Source: CAWJEL01 sp964647255
GTDB taxonomy: Bacteria; Chloroflexota; Anaerolineae; CG2-30-64-16
Direction of reading: 5' to 3'
DNA: 64,000 nt
Assembly (NCBI GenBank): GCA_964647255.1
Contig: CAZYGI010000006.1
Span: 1-64,000, forward strand
The notes below the pieces were generated by a model. That model worked only from the letters and a program-made list of their open reading frames with translations. It had not been told where the DNA came from and searched no databases. The translations under genes were made by a program, and so were the position numbers. The number at the start of each line of letters is the position of its first letter. The first letter of the stretch is position 1. This document shows positions 25,779 through 34,086 of this stretch, piece after piece.

Positions 25779-26885
25779 TTGAGCAATCGTATCCCAGTTG
25801 TAGACTTGAAGGCCCAGTATGCGGCCATCAAGCCGGAAATAGATGCCGCGATCCAGCGGGTGCTGGAGCACACGCAGTTTATTCAGGGTCCCGAGGTCCG
25901 CGATTTCGAGGAGGCCTTTGCCCGCTTCATCGGCGTCGGTGAGGCGGCCGGGGTGTCCTCGGGCACCGCAGCGCTGCAACTGGCGCTGCTGGCGTGCGAC
26001 ATCGGCCCCGGCGATGAAGTGATCACCACCCCACACACGTTTTATGCGACCTCTGAGGCCATCGCCCAGACCGGTGCGACCCCCGTCTTCGCGGACATCT
26101 GCCCTGACACCTACAACCTTGATCCGGCAAAAATCGAAGCGGCGATCACCCCGCGCACGCGGGCGATCCTGCCGGTGCATCTGTACGGCCAGGCGGCTGA
26201 CATGGACGAGATCCTGGCGATCGCCCGGCGCCACGGGCTGCGTGTCATCGAGGATGTGGCGCAGGCGCACGCGGCCGAGCATCGCGGCCGGCGCTGCGGC
26301 AGCCTGGGCGATCTGGCCTGCTTCAGCTTCTTCCCCTCCAAGAATCTTGGCTGTTACGGCGACGGCGGCCTGGTCGCGGGCAGCGATCCGGCGCTGATGG
26401 CCCGGGTGCGCCGGCTGCGCGATCACGGCCGCACCAGCAAATACGAGCACGTGGAACTCGGTTGGGGCGCGCGCCTGGACGCGCTGCAAGCGGCCATCCT
26501 GGGCGCCAAGCTGCCACACCTGGAGGCATGGACCGCTGCGCGCCGCGCGGCCGCCGCGCGTTACAACGCGCTGCTCGCCGACTGCGACGTGATCACGCCG
26601 GTCGAGCGGCCGGGTAACCGGCACGTCTACTATTCCTACGCCATCCGCTCCCCGCGGCGCGATGCGTTGGCGGCGCATTTGGCGGCGGAGGGCATTGACA
26701 CCGTGGTGCACTACCCCATCCCGATGCACCTACAGCCGGCCTACCGCTTGATGGGCCTGGGGCCGGGCACGTTCCCGGTCGCCGAGGCCGTGGCGCAGCA
26801 GGTGTTGTCGCTGCCCATGTTCCCGGAGCTGACCCTGGAACAGCAGCAGCGTGTGGCGGACGCGGTGCGCTCTCTCGCAGGGTGA
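25779..26885 (+). CDS. DegT/DnrJ/EryC1/StrS sugar aminotransferase
   Basis: 368 residues starting at TTG 25779, with GGGAG in ribosome-binding position. PLP-dependent enzyme that transaminates nucleotide-linked keto-sugars. Family blocks: PVVDLKAQYAAIKPEIDAAI at the start, SSGTAALQLALLACDIGPGDEV, the Asp motif VIEDVAQAHAAEHRGR, the PLP-binding Lys in CFSFFPSKNLGCYGDGG (near 188), LGWGARLDALQAAIL, and the C-terminal HYPIPMHLQPAYRLMGLGPG. Complete and of normal length. It begins the glycan-biosynthesis run. The exact amino sugar cannot be told, though the PIPMHLQPAY ending resembles WecE/WlbE-like 3-keto-hexose aminotransferases. The gene has its own extended -10 promoter after the STAND pair. 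Confidence 0.94.
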   Translation: MSNRIPVVDLKAQYAAIKPEIDAAIQRVLEHTQFIQGPEVRDFEEAFARFIGVGEAAGVSSGTAALQLALLACDIGPGDEVITTPHTFYATSEAIAQTGATPVFADICPDTYNLDPAKIEAAITPRTRAILPVHLYGQAADMDEILAIARRHGLRVIEDVAQAHAAEHRGRRCGSLGDLACFSFFPSKNLGCYGDGGLVAGSDPALMARVRRLRDHGRTSKYEHVELGWGARLDALQAAILGAKLPHLEAWTAARRAAAARYNALLADCDVITPVERPGNRHVYYSYAIRSPRRDALAAHLAAEGIDTVVHYPIPMHLQPAYRLMGLGPGTFPVAEAVAQQVLSLPMFPELTLEQQQRVADAVRSLAG

Positions 26886-26892
26886 TGGCGAG

Positions 26893-27039
26893 GACGATAG
26901 ATGACAGACGGTGGATGATGGACGACGGACGAAGCGGCAAGTCGGTGAATGGGCAAGCCAGCGCATGAATGAGTCTATCAAGCGGCGAAGCGGCGAATCA
27001 GCCGTCAGCGATCAGTTGTCAGCGAGCGGCCATCAGCCG
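26893..27039. repeat. Degenerate heptamer arrays at the 5' end of a glycosyltransferase gene
   Basis: At 26893-26934 six heptamers follow a GAYGAYR-like pattern (GACGATA, GATGACA, GACGACG). At 26998-27039 six heptamers are mostly TCAG-initiated (TCAGCGA twice, TCAGTTG, TCAGCCG). Between them GCGGCGAA repeats twice. The arrays overlap the first 40 codons of the longest frame of the downstream gene, so its true start is uncertain. Confidence 0.75.
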
Positions 27040-27984
27040 AAAGCCCCTCGGGTTTCGGTGCTGGTGCCGGCGCGGGATGAGATGGGCACGCTGGCGGAGC
27101 TGGTGGCGCGCACGGAGCGGGGATGCGCTGCGCTGGGCCTGGTCGAGGGGCAGTATGAGCTCGTCCTGGTGGATGACGGCTCGACCGACGGGACGGGCGC
27201 GCTGGCCGACGAGTTGGCGCGCAGCCATCCGTGTCTGCGCGTGCTGCATCATCGCCGCAACCTGGGCCTGACCGCAGCGCTGCGGACCGGGTTCGCGGCC
27301 GTGCGCGGGGAGGTTGTCTTGTTTCTGCCCGCCGATCTCGAATCGGACCCGGAGTCCGACATCCCGCTGCTGGTGGGCCAGCTCGACGCGGGGTGTGACG
27401 TGGTCGCCGGCTGGCGGCAGGGCCGCAAGGAAGGCAAGGTCTTCGCCTCGGGAATCTACAACCAGGTCTCGCGCTGGCTCTTCGGCCTCACCGCCCACGA
27501 CATGAACTGGATCAAGGGCTTCCGCCGCGAGGTCATCGAGAACCTGCCGCCGCTGCGCTCTGACTGGCATCGCTTCCTGTTGCACATTGCGGCCAGCCAG
27601 GGCTACCGGATCGGCGAGGTGCCGGTGCAGTGGCACAAGCGCCGGGCGGGACGCTCGAAGTTCGGGCTGGCGCGCATCCCGATTTCGCTGCTCGATGTGA
27701 CGGTCGTCTGGTTCCTTCTCACCTTCAGCCGCGCGCCGATGCGGTTCTTCGGCGGCCTCGGGCTGGTCTCGCTGCTTGTCAGTGGGGTCACGTTCCTGTG
27801 GCTGCTGTGGCTGTGGCTGAACGATTACGGGCAGCGCCGGCCCGTGTTTTGGGCCGCGCTTGGGCTGGCGATCGCCGGGCTGCTGTTGTTTCTCGTCGGC
27901 TTCCTCGCGGAGCTGGTCGTCAGCCAGGGCGAGCGCGTGGCGGAACTGGAGCGGGCCGTTCGGGCGCGGCGAGATGCGGACTGA
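26911..27984 (+). CDS. GT2 glycosyltransferase, DPM1/GtrB-like with two C-terminal TM helices
   Basis: 357 residues in the longest frame. The catalytic domain starts near residue 46 with RVSVLVPARDEMGTLAELV. Nucleotide-sugar and metal motifs are LVLVDDGSTDGTGALAD and the DxD-like FLPADLESDPESDIP; later blocks are RSDWHRFLLHIAASQGYRIGEVPVQWHKRRAGRSKF and two helices near 275-300 and 308-330. This is the layout of undecaprenyl-phosphate sugar transferases that charge the lipid carrier on the cytoplasmic face. The first 40 or so residues come from repeat DNA; ATG 26965 or a later start is equally possible. It lies 25 bp after the aminotransferase and 30 bp before a GT4 gene. Confidence 0.88.
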   Translation: MDDGRRTKRQVGEWASQRMNESIKRRSGESAVSDQLSASGHQPKAPRVSVLVPARDEMGTLAELVARTERGCAALGLVEGQYELVLVDDGSTDGTGALADELARSHPCLRVLHHRRNLGLTAALRTGFAAVRGEVVLFLPADLESDPESDIPLLVGQLDAGCDVVAGWRQGRKEGKVFASGIYNQVSRWLFGLTAHDMNWIKGFRREVIENLPPLRSDWHRFLLHIAASQGYRIGEVPVQWHKRRAGRSKFGLARIPISLLDVTVVWFLLTFSRAPMRFFGGLGLVSLLVSGVTFLWLLWLWLNDYGQRRPVFWAALGLAIAGLLLFLVGFLAELVVSQGERVAELERAVRARRDAD

Positions 27985-28014
27985 AGGAGCGGCCTCGTCG
28001 AACGTTGAGTTGCC

Positions 28015-29193
28015 ATGCCTAAGCTGCTGATTGTCACCACGAATTTTCCGCGCTGGGAGGGCGATCCGCATTCGCCCTGGCTCGTCCACCTGCTCGGCTT
28101 GCTACAGGCGCGCGGCTTCGAGATCGAGGTGCTCGCGCCTGCGTATGCCGGCAATCGCAGCCATGTGATCCACGGGATGCCGGTGCACCGCTTCCGCTAC
28201 GCGCCCGCCCGCTGGGAGACCCTGACGCACAACGAGGGCGCGCCCAACAAGATCCGCCGTAACCCCCTGTACCTGCTGCTGCTGCCGTTCTATCTGCTCA
28301 TGGGCGTGCTGGCCGCATGGCGGGTCGCGCGGCGCGGCCGGTTCGATGTGATCCACGTGCACTGGCCCATGCCCCAAGGACTTCTGGGCCTGGCCGCGCG
28401 CGCGGCCGGCGGCGGCCGGCTGGTGGCGACGTTCTACGGCGCCGACCTGGTGATGAGCCAGCGGTTCCGCCTAGTGCGCCCGTTCGTGCGCGATTTCGCC
28501 CGCCGGTGCGCGGAGGTGGCCGCGATCTCGTCCTTCACCGCGCGGGAAACGGTGCAGATGACCGGCCGCGAGCCGCGCATCATCCCGTACGGCATCGAGC
28601 TCCCCCCGGCAGACGCCGGCGCATCCGTCGAGCCCGGGCTGATCCTGAACGTGGGCCGCCTGGTGGAGCGCAAGGGCCAGGTCTACCTGATCGAGGCGCT
28701 GGCGCTGCTGGCCCAACGGCCGGAGGCGCATCTGGTGATCGTGGGCGAAGGGCACGAGCGGCCGGCCCTGGAAGAAGCCATCCGGCGCCACAACCTGGGG
28801 GACCGGGTGACGCTGGCCGGCCGGGTATCCGACGAAGTCCTGTGCGACCTGTACGCGCGGTGCCAGGTGTTTGTCCTGCCCGCCATCGTAGATAGCGCGG
28901 GCGATACGGAGATGCTGGGCATGGTGTCGCTGGAGGCGATGCGTTACGGCAAACCCGTCGTGGCAACACGGGTCGGCGGCATTGCGGATATCGTGGTGGA
29001 CGGCTCGACGGGCCTGTTGGTTGAGCAGCGCGATCCAGCGGCGCTGGCCGGTGCCATCGCCGGCCTGCTGGACGATCCGGCGGCCGCTGAACGGCTCGGC
29101 CGGAACGGCTACGCTTTCGCGCGCGACCATTTCGCCTGGCCGGCAATCCTGGCCCAGACATTGGCACTGTATGGCATGGACGCGCCGGCATAG
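28015..29193 (+). CDS. GT4-family glycosyltransferase (GT-B fold)
   Basis: 392 residues from ATG 28015. The N-terminal domain begins PKLLIVTTNFPRWEGDPHSPWLVHLLG; DVIHVHWPMPQGLLGLAA and LVATFYGADLV follow. The C-terminal nucleotide-sugar domain has LILNVGRLVERKGQVYLIEAL, HLVIVGEGHERPALEEAI and the E-x7-E motif EMLGMVSLEAMRYGKPVVATRVGG. It transfers sugar from an NDP-sugar in the cytoplasm, presumably onto a lipid-linked glycan. Complete length for GT4. It sits 7 bp before a flippase-like membrane protein, suggesting a linked assembly and export step. Donor and acceptor are not deducible. Confidence 0.93.
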   Translation: MPKLLIVTTNFPRWEGDPHSPWLVHLLGLLQARGFEIEVLAPAYAGNRSHVIHGMPVHRFRYAPARWETLTHNEGAPNKIRRNPLYLLLLPFYLLMGVLAAWRVARRGRFDVIHVHWPMPQGLLGLAARAAGGGRLVATFYGADLVMSQRFRLVRPFVRDFARRCAEVAAISSFTARETVQMTGREPRIIPYGIELPPADAGASVEPGLILNVGRLVERKGQVYLIEALALLAQRPEAHLVIVGEGHERPALEEAIRRHNLGDRVTLAGRVSDEVLCDLYARCQVFVLPAIVDSAGDTEMLGMVSLEAMRYGKPVVATRVGGIADIVVDGSTGLLVEQRDPAALAGAIAGLLDDPAAAERLGRNGYAFARDHFAWPAILAQTLALYGMDAPA

Positions 29194-29200
29194 GGCGCAG

Positions 29201-30136
29201 ATGGGCTTGATGACAAAGAAACATCTTTGGCGGGCGCTGCAGTGGCTCCTTGTGCTCACCATCTGCTTCTTTTGGGGACGCACGATCTGGCGCAACTGGG
29301 ATGTGCTGGCGGCGTATCCGTGGCGCGTCTCGTGGTTCGGCCTCGCGGCGTCGTTTGCGGCCCTGGCGGCCCAGGCGCTGCTGTTGGCCGCGCTGTGGCG
29401 TAAGGCGCTTGCGCTCACCGGGGTGGAGCTGGCATGGCGCGAGGGGAATGCGCTCTGGCTCCAGGCTCAGATCGCGCGCTACGTCCCCGGCGGCGTGTGG
29501 GAGGTCGCGACGCGCGTCCTGATGGGCCGGCGGCTCGGCGTCAGCGGCCGGATTATGTCTGCGGTGTACGGGCTGGAGCTGGGCCTCCAGGTGTTGAGCG
29601 GCGGCGTGTTCTTGTTGGGCGCGTTGGCTCTGCGCACCGACCGGCCGCCCACCTTCTACCTGGTGCTCGCCGCTGCGGCCCTGTTGGGTTTGCTGGTGGT
29701 TCTGGCGCCGCCGGTGTTCAACCGCCTGGTCGGTTGGGGGCTGCGGGTGTTGCGCCGCCCGGCCGAGCAGGTGGCGGCGACGTATCGCGACATGCTGGGC
29801 CTGTTTAGCGGCTATCTGCTCGCACATCTGCTGGCGGGCCTCAGCTTTGTGTCTTTCCTGCGCGGGCTTGAGCCGGTTGCCCCGGCGCAGGTCCCGCTGT
29901 TGACCCTGGCGTATGTGGGCGCCTGGGTGGTGGGCCAGGTGGCCGTGTTCGTGCCGACGGGCATCGGCGTCCGTGAGGGCGCGCTGGGCCTGATCCTGGG
30001 CGGCCGCTATCCGTTTGTGGCGATCTCGACCCTGGCGCTGGCGTATCGCGTTTGGGTGGCGCTGCGTGACCTGGCGGCGGCGCTGTACGGCAAGTGGCTG
30101 GTGCGCGACAGCGAAAATTCGTCTGGGCTTGGGTAG
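29201..30136 (+). CDS. Lysylphosphatidylglycerol synthase TM region-like (AglD/UPF0104) membrane protein
   Basis: 311 residues from ATG 29201 (ATG 29210 is an alternative). About seven to eight hydrophobic helices. The family motif around QAQIARYVPGGVWEVATRVLMGRRLG, and later GQVAVFVPTGIGVREGALGLILGG, are the hallmark of the flippase-like domain shared by AglD and the MprF membrane part. In glycan clusters such proteins are thought to help move or process lipid-linked sugars. There is no synthase domain. It follows the GT4 gene by 7 bp and precedes a 110-bp repeat-containing gap. Annotated by family; the biochemical role is unproven. Confidence 0.88.
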   Translation: MGLMTKKHLWRALQWLLVLTICFFWGRTIWRNWDVLAAYPWRVSWFGLAASFAALAAQALLLAALWRKALALTGVELAWREGNALWLQAQIARYVPGGVWEVATRVLMGRRLGVSGRIMSAVYGLELGLQVLSGGVFLLGALALRTDRPPTFYLVLAAAALLGLLVVLAPPVFNRLVGWGLRVLRRPAEQVAATYRDMLGLFSGYLLAHLLAGLSFVSFLRGLEPVAPAQVPLLTLAYVGAWVVGQVAVFVPTGIGVREGALGLILGGRYPFVAISTLALAYRVWVALRDLAAALYGKWLVRDSENSSGLG

Positions 30137-30215
30137 CGGCGCCTTCAGCCGTTGGCGCTGGCCGGAACGACTGAAGCCATCACTGCGAATTCTGATCATC
30201 AACCGGCGCAATCTC
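30137..30215. repeat. Interspersed repeat remnant after the flippase-like gene
   Basis: The gap contains words related to the palindromic elements elsewhere: GCCTTCAGCCGTTGGCG and CGACTGAAGCCATC, followed by CTGCGAATTCTGATC, which resembles TTGCGAATTCGG near 1233. No strong hairpin or coding potential. A degenerate copy of the same family seems likely. Confidence 0.4.
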
Positions 30216-30246
30216 TGGCGGAGGCAGCCGGTGAAGATCGGATAGG

Positions 30247-31338
30247 ATGAGGACAATGACCGGTGAAATCAAGTTTGGTTTGATCGGCTGCGGCCGGGTT
30301 GCCCCACGCCACGCCGAGTCTATCGCGGGCCTTCCTGGCGCGCGCCTGGCGGCCGTCGCTGACATCCGCGAGAACCGGGCGCATCATTTCGCGACGCAGT
30401 ACGGCGCCGAGCCGCACACCGACTACCATACCCTGTTGGCGCAGCCCGACGTGGACGTGGTCAACATCTGCACCCCAAGCGGCCTGCATGCGCAAATCAC
30501 GCTGGACGCGCTCGCGGCCGGCAAGCACGTCATCGTCGAGAAGCCCATCGCACTGTCGCTTGAGGACGCCAATCGGATGATCGCGGCGGCCCGGGACGCG
30601 AACCGTAAGCTGTGCGTGGTGCTGCAAAACCGGTATAACCCGCCCATGCAGGATCTGCGCCGCCTGGTGGATGCAGGGGCGCTGGGGAAGCTGCTGTTGG
30701 GCAACGCCACCGTGCGGTGGTACCGGCCGCAGGAGTATTACGATGACGATTGGCACGGCACCTGGGCCATGGATGGCGGCGCCTTGATGAACCAATCCAT
30801 TCATCACATTGATGCGCTTCAGTGGCTGCTGGGCGCGCCGGAGAGCGTGTTCGCCTTCACTGCCACGCTCGCGCATCGCATGGAAGCCGAGGATGTCGGC
30901 GTCGCGACGATCCGTTTCCGCAACGGCGCAGTGGGCACGGTCGAAGGCTCAACCGTGACGTATCCGGAGAACCTCGAAGGCTCAGTGGCGATCTTCGGCG
31001 AGCGCGGCTCGGTCAAGGTCGGCGGCACGGCCTTGAACCGCAAAGTGCTCTGGAAAGTAGCCGACGAGCTGGAGCACGAGCGCGAGCTCCTGACCCGCGA
31101 CCAGGTGGACCCGCCTTCGGTCTACGGCACCAGCCACCGCACAGTCATCGCCGACATGATGGCTGCGGTGCAGGAAGATCGCGAACCGAAGACCAACGGT
31201 CCCGAGGCGCGCAATTCGCTGGCGCTCGTGCTGGCGATGTACGAATCGGCGCGCACCGGCCGGCCGGTGGACATGACCAACGGCATCTGGCGCGCCGACG
31301 CGGCCCATCTGAACAACCAACCGAAACCAAGTGCATGA
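30247..31338 (+). CDS. Gfo/Idh/MocA-family oxidoreductase
   Basis: 363 residues. The NAD(P)-binding Rossmann fold starts with KFGLIGCGRVAPRHAESIAG; the catalytic EKPIALSLEDA block (near 100) supplies the conserved Lys. The C-terminal substrate domain has GGALMNQSIHHIDALQWLLG, with the catalytic His in the usual GxxxDxxxHxxD-like position. In glycan clusters such enzymes (WlbA-like) oxidise or reduce nucleotide-sugar intermediates ahead of a DegT aminotransferase, which is present four genes upstream. The pair could make a 2,3-diamino sugar; this pathway link is inference. Start ATG 30247 has GGATGAGGA ahead. The stop overlaps the next gene's ATG by four bases. Confidence 0.92.
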   Translation: MRTMTGEIKFGLIGCGRVAPRHAESIAGLPGARLAAVADIRENRAHHFATQYGAEPHTDYHTLLAQPDVDVVNICTPSGLHAQITLDALAAGKHVIVEKPIALSLEDANRMIAAARDANRKLCVVLQNRYNPPMQDLRRLVDAGALGKLLLGNATVRWYRPQEYYDDDWHGTWAMDGGALMNQSIHHIDALQWLLGAPESVFAFTATLAHRMEAEDVGVATIRFRNGAVGTVEGSTVTYPENLEGSVAIFGERGSVKVGGTALNRKVLWKVADELEHERELLTRDQVDPPSVYGTSHRTVIADMMAAVQEDREPKTNGPEARNSLALVLAMYESARTGRPVDMTNGIWRADAAHLNNQPKPSA

Positions 31339-33914
31339 ACGTCCTGCCTGCTTCCCGTTGGACCGATTCCGCTGCGGCGCGTCGCACGGCCACCTGGCTC
31401 ACCATCGGGTTGATGGTGCTGTTCGCGGCGTGGTTCTCCGCGTACAGCATCCGGCTGCATGACGCGCATCTGACCCACAAATCCGATCTCGGCCAGATGG
31501 ACCAGGCGCTCTGGAATACAGCGCATGGCCGTTTTGTGCAGGAGACTCGCCAGGATCACACCGCCACGCGCATGACGGACCACGTGGAGCCGATCTTCGC
31601 CCTGGTCTCAACCGTTTTCTGGCTGTGGGATGATGTGCGGGCCATCCTGATCGTGCAGGCGGTGGCGCTGGCGGCCGGTGCGTGGCCGATCTTTCTGCTG
31701 GCGCGCAAGAAGCTGGCCGACGCCGGGCTGGCCGCCGCTGCCGAGTGGGGTGGCGCGGTCTTCGCGGCTGCCTACCTGCTGACCCCCGCCCTGCAAGCCC
31801 CTGCGGCCGCCGAATTTCACGCCATGCCGCTGGCCACGCCGTTAATCGCTGCCGCGCTGTGGGCCGGCGAGCGGCGGAAATGGGGCTGGTTTGTGGCGTG
31901 GACGATCCTGGTGGCCGCCGTTCAGGAGGGGACCGCACTGCTGGCCGCGACGCTGGGGCTGTACACCGCGGCCAGGGCGCTGAAGCCATTCGTTTCCTTC
32001 CGGGACCGGAGGCGCAAGCGGGAGGCCGGGCAGCTTGCCGGCTTGATCGCGGGGACAGTGGCTTTCTTCATCGGCGTCGCCTGGTTCTACATCGCCACCT
32101 TTATCATCATCCCCTATTTTGCCGGCCGGGAATACGCGCTGGCAGAGACGCCTTACGCCGCGCGCTACGGGGAGCTGGGGGATTCCTTCGGTGCGGTGAT
32201 CCTGGCGATGTTTACGCGGCCCGCCGTTGTGCTGCGCCTGGCGTTCGAGCCGCTGCGCGTGCAGTATCTGCTGGGCCTGCTGATCCCGACGGCCGGTCTG
32301 GCGCTGTTCGGCCCGGAGCTGCTCCTGGCGAGCGCACCGCTGCTGCTGGCGAATCTGTTCAGCGCCTATCCGCTGCAATACTCCGGTGAGCTGCATTACT
32401 CGGCCGCGCTGGTTCCCTTCTTCGTCGCCGCGGCGGCGATCGGTGCGGCCCGGCTGGTGCGCGGCGATGCCGGCGGCGACGGCTGGATCGCGTTGATGGG
32501 CCGGCGGCTGCCGGTCTTCGTCCTGAGCCTGGTGCTGATCTGCGCCGTGACCTACCAGGTTTTCCAAGGCTTCACCCCGCTCGGCGGCGAATTCCGGCGC
32601 TACGCGACCGGTGGCTGGCCGCAAGTCACGGCGCACGACCGGCTGTTGGATCGCTTTGCGGCGCAGATCCCGTCCACAGCCCGGTTGAGCGTCACGACCG
32701 ATCTCTACCCACACCTCACGCACCGTCAATTCATCTACCGCTTCCCGCTCATCGCGGACGCGGAGTACGTCCTGGTGGATGTGACCGGCGGGACCGCGCT
32801 GCATCCGGGCGATGTCAAGGCGAAGCTCGATGAGCTGCTGGCATCCGGGGCCTTCTCCGTCGCGGATGCGGCGGACGGCTATTTGCTGCTGCGGCGGGGC
32901 GCCAACGCAACCGGAATCCCCGACGCCTTCTACGATTTCGCACGCGCACCGAATCCGCAGCCGCAGCATCCCCTCGACGTGAGCTTCGGCGACCGACTGC
33001 GCCTGATCGGCTATGACGTGGTGGATCAGCCCAAGTGGCGGCAGACGAGCTTCCGCTTCTACTGGCAGCCGCTGGCCGCACTCCCGGCCGACACCGCGAT
33101 TTCGATGCAGGTGTTGACCCCGGAAGGCGAGGTGGCTGACGACACGGCGCAGCGTCCCATGCCCGCGACGCTGTGGCGTCCGCCCGCGGCCTGGCAGCCC
33201 GGTGAAACCTATGTCACCGAGACGTTGCCCTGGTATCAGCCGCGCGCCTGGGCGCCCGCGCTCCGGGTCACAGACGCGGGGGCGCCGCTGGCGATCGGCA
33301 TCGGCGCGACGCCGGACTTCGAACGCCTGCCAACTGCGGGGCCGGAAGGTGTGGTGCTGCTCCCGGCCTGGCAGCGGAGCGGCGGCACGCTGGCGGCCTT
33401 TGCCCGGCCCTTCTATCTGACGCAGCAAGGGGCGGCGCGCTTCGTCGGCGACGGCTGGGCCGTCGGATTGGCGGAATGGGCCGCGCCGGTGGCCGCCGCG
33501 CCGGGCGCGAAGCTGCCGGTGGACATCCGCTGGACAGCCAGTGGGCCGGCCGGCCGCGACTACAGCGTCTTCGTGCACCTCCGTGACCCGGATGGTGCTG
33601 GGGTGGCTGCCGGGGACGCCGCGCCGACCTGGTTCATCCCGCGGCCCACCTCAGCCTGGCAGGGCGGCGCGGAGGGCGTGTGGACCGCCTACGTGCTTGA
33701 TCTGCCCGCCATGCTCGCGGCCGGCCAGTACGACCTGGTTGCCGGCTGGTACGATTGGCAGACGGGCGTGCGATTCGGCCTCTCCGATGGCCTGGGGAAC
33801 CTCTCCGGCGATGAAGTCGTCCTGGGGCCGGTGACGGTGGATCCCCGCGCCGCGCCGCGGCCGGACATGGTCTGCAAGCAGGCGCCGGATAGCTGCGCAT
33901 CGCAGGAGCAGTGA
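31335..33914 (+). CDS. DUF2079 polytopic membrane protein with C-terminal beta domains
   Basis: 859 residues from ATG 31335, which overlaps the previous stop (ATGA). The N-terminal region has the DUF2079 signature HLTHKSDLGQMDQALWNTAHG and about nine to ten hydrophobic helices to residue 420, a GT-C-like membrane fold. The extracytoplasmic part contains two beta-type modules: DVSFGDRLRLIGYDVVDQPK with FRFYWQPLAALPADTAISMQV, and PGAKLPVDIRWTASGPAGRD with GQYDLVAGWYDWQTGVRFGL. Similar modules end the next gene. Probably a lipid-linked-sugar transferase or polymer-handling protein on the outer face. The function of DUF2079 is not established. Confidence 0.85.
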   Translation: MNVLPASRWTDSAAARRTATWLTIGLMVLFAAWFSAYSIRLHDAHLTHKSDLGQMDQALWNTAHGRFVQETRQDHTATRMTDHVEPIFALVSTVFWLWDDVRAILIVQAVALAAGAWPIFLLARKKLADAGLAAAAEWGGAVFAAAYLLTPALQAPAAAEFHAMPLATPLIAAALWAGERRKWGWFVAWTILVAAVQEGTALLAATLGLYTAARALKPFVSFRDRRRKREAGQLAGLIAGTVAFFIGVAWFYIATFIIIPYFAGREYALAETPYAARYGELGDSFGAVILAMFTRPAVVLRLAFEPLRVQYLLGLLIPTAGLALFGPELLLASAPLLLANLFSAYPLQYSGELHYSAALVPFFVAAAAIGAARLVRGDAGGDGWIALMGRRLPVFVLSLVLICAVTYQVFQGFTPLGGEFRRYATGGWPQVTAHDRLLDRFAAQIPSTARLSVTTDLYPHLTHRQFIYRFPLIADAEYVLVDVTGGTALHPGDVKAKLDELLASGAFSVADAADGYLLLRRGANATGIPDAFYDFARAPNPQPQHPLDVSFGDRLRLIGYDVVDQPKWRQTSFRFYWQPLAALPADTAISMQVLTPEGEVADDTAQRPMPATLWRPPAAWQPGETYVTETLPWYQPRAWAPALRVTDAGAPLAIGIGATPDFERLPTAGPEGVVLLPAWQRSGGTLAAFARPFYLTQQGAARFVGDGWAVGLAEWAAPVAAAPGAKLPVDIRWTASGPAGRDYSVFVHLRDPDGAGVAAGDAAPTWFIPRPTSAWQGGAEGVWTAYVLDLPAMLAAGQYDLVAGWYDWQTGVRFGLSDGLGNLSGDEVVLGPVTVDPRAAPRPDMVCKQAPDSCASQEQ

Positions 33915-33915
33915 C

Positions 33916-33950
33916 GGGGCGTGGGGCGTGGAGCGGAGGGCGTGGGGCGA
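33916..33950. repeat. Heptamer array between DUF2079 and GT39 genes
   Basis: Five consecutive 7-bp units (GGGGCGT twice, then GGAGCGG, AGGGCGT, GGGGCGA) directly after the stop codon. Same G-rich pattern as the heptamers at 17583 and, on the opposite strand, 35391 and 38231. The 172-bp gap holds nothing else recognisable. Confidence 0.8.
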
Positions 33951-34086
33951 TACGATGAACTCCTGGGTTTCAAGCGGAACACCATGAGCGGAACCGGGTA
34001 GGGCCCTGGTGAAGTTGAAGGGCGCGCAGCGGCCTTGGCAGCATCTTGAACTTGAACCCCGGTCCGAAGACGAGGAAACACGGCGC

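Noticed and set aside
31399..33578. Long minus-strand frames opposite the DUF2079 gene
   Set aside because: Arg/Gln/His/Pro-rich shadows of the membrane protein's codons, no motifs.
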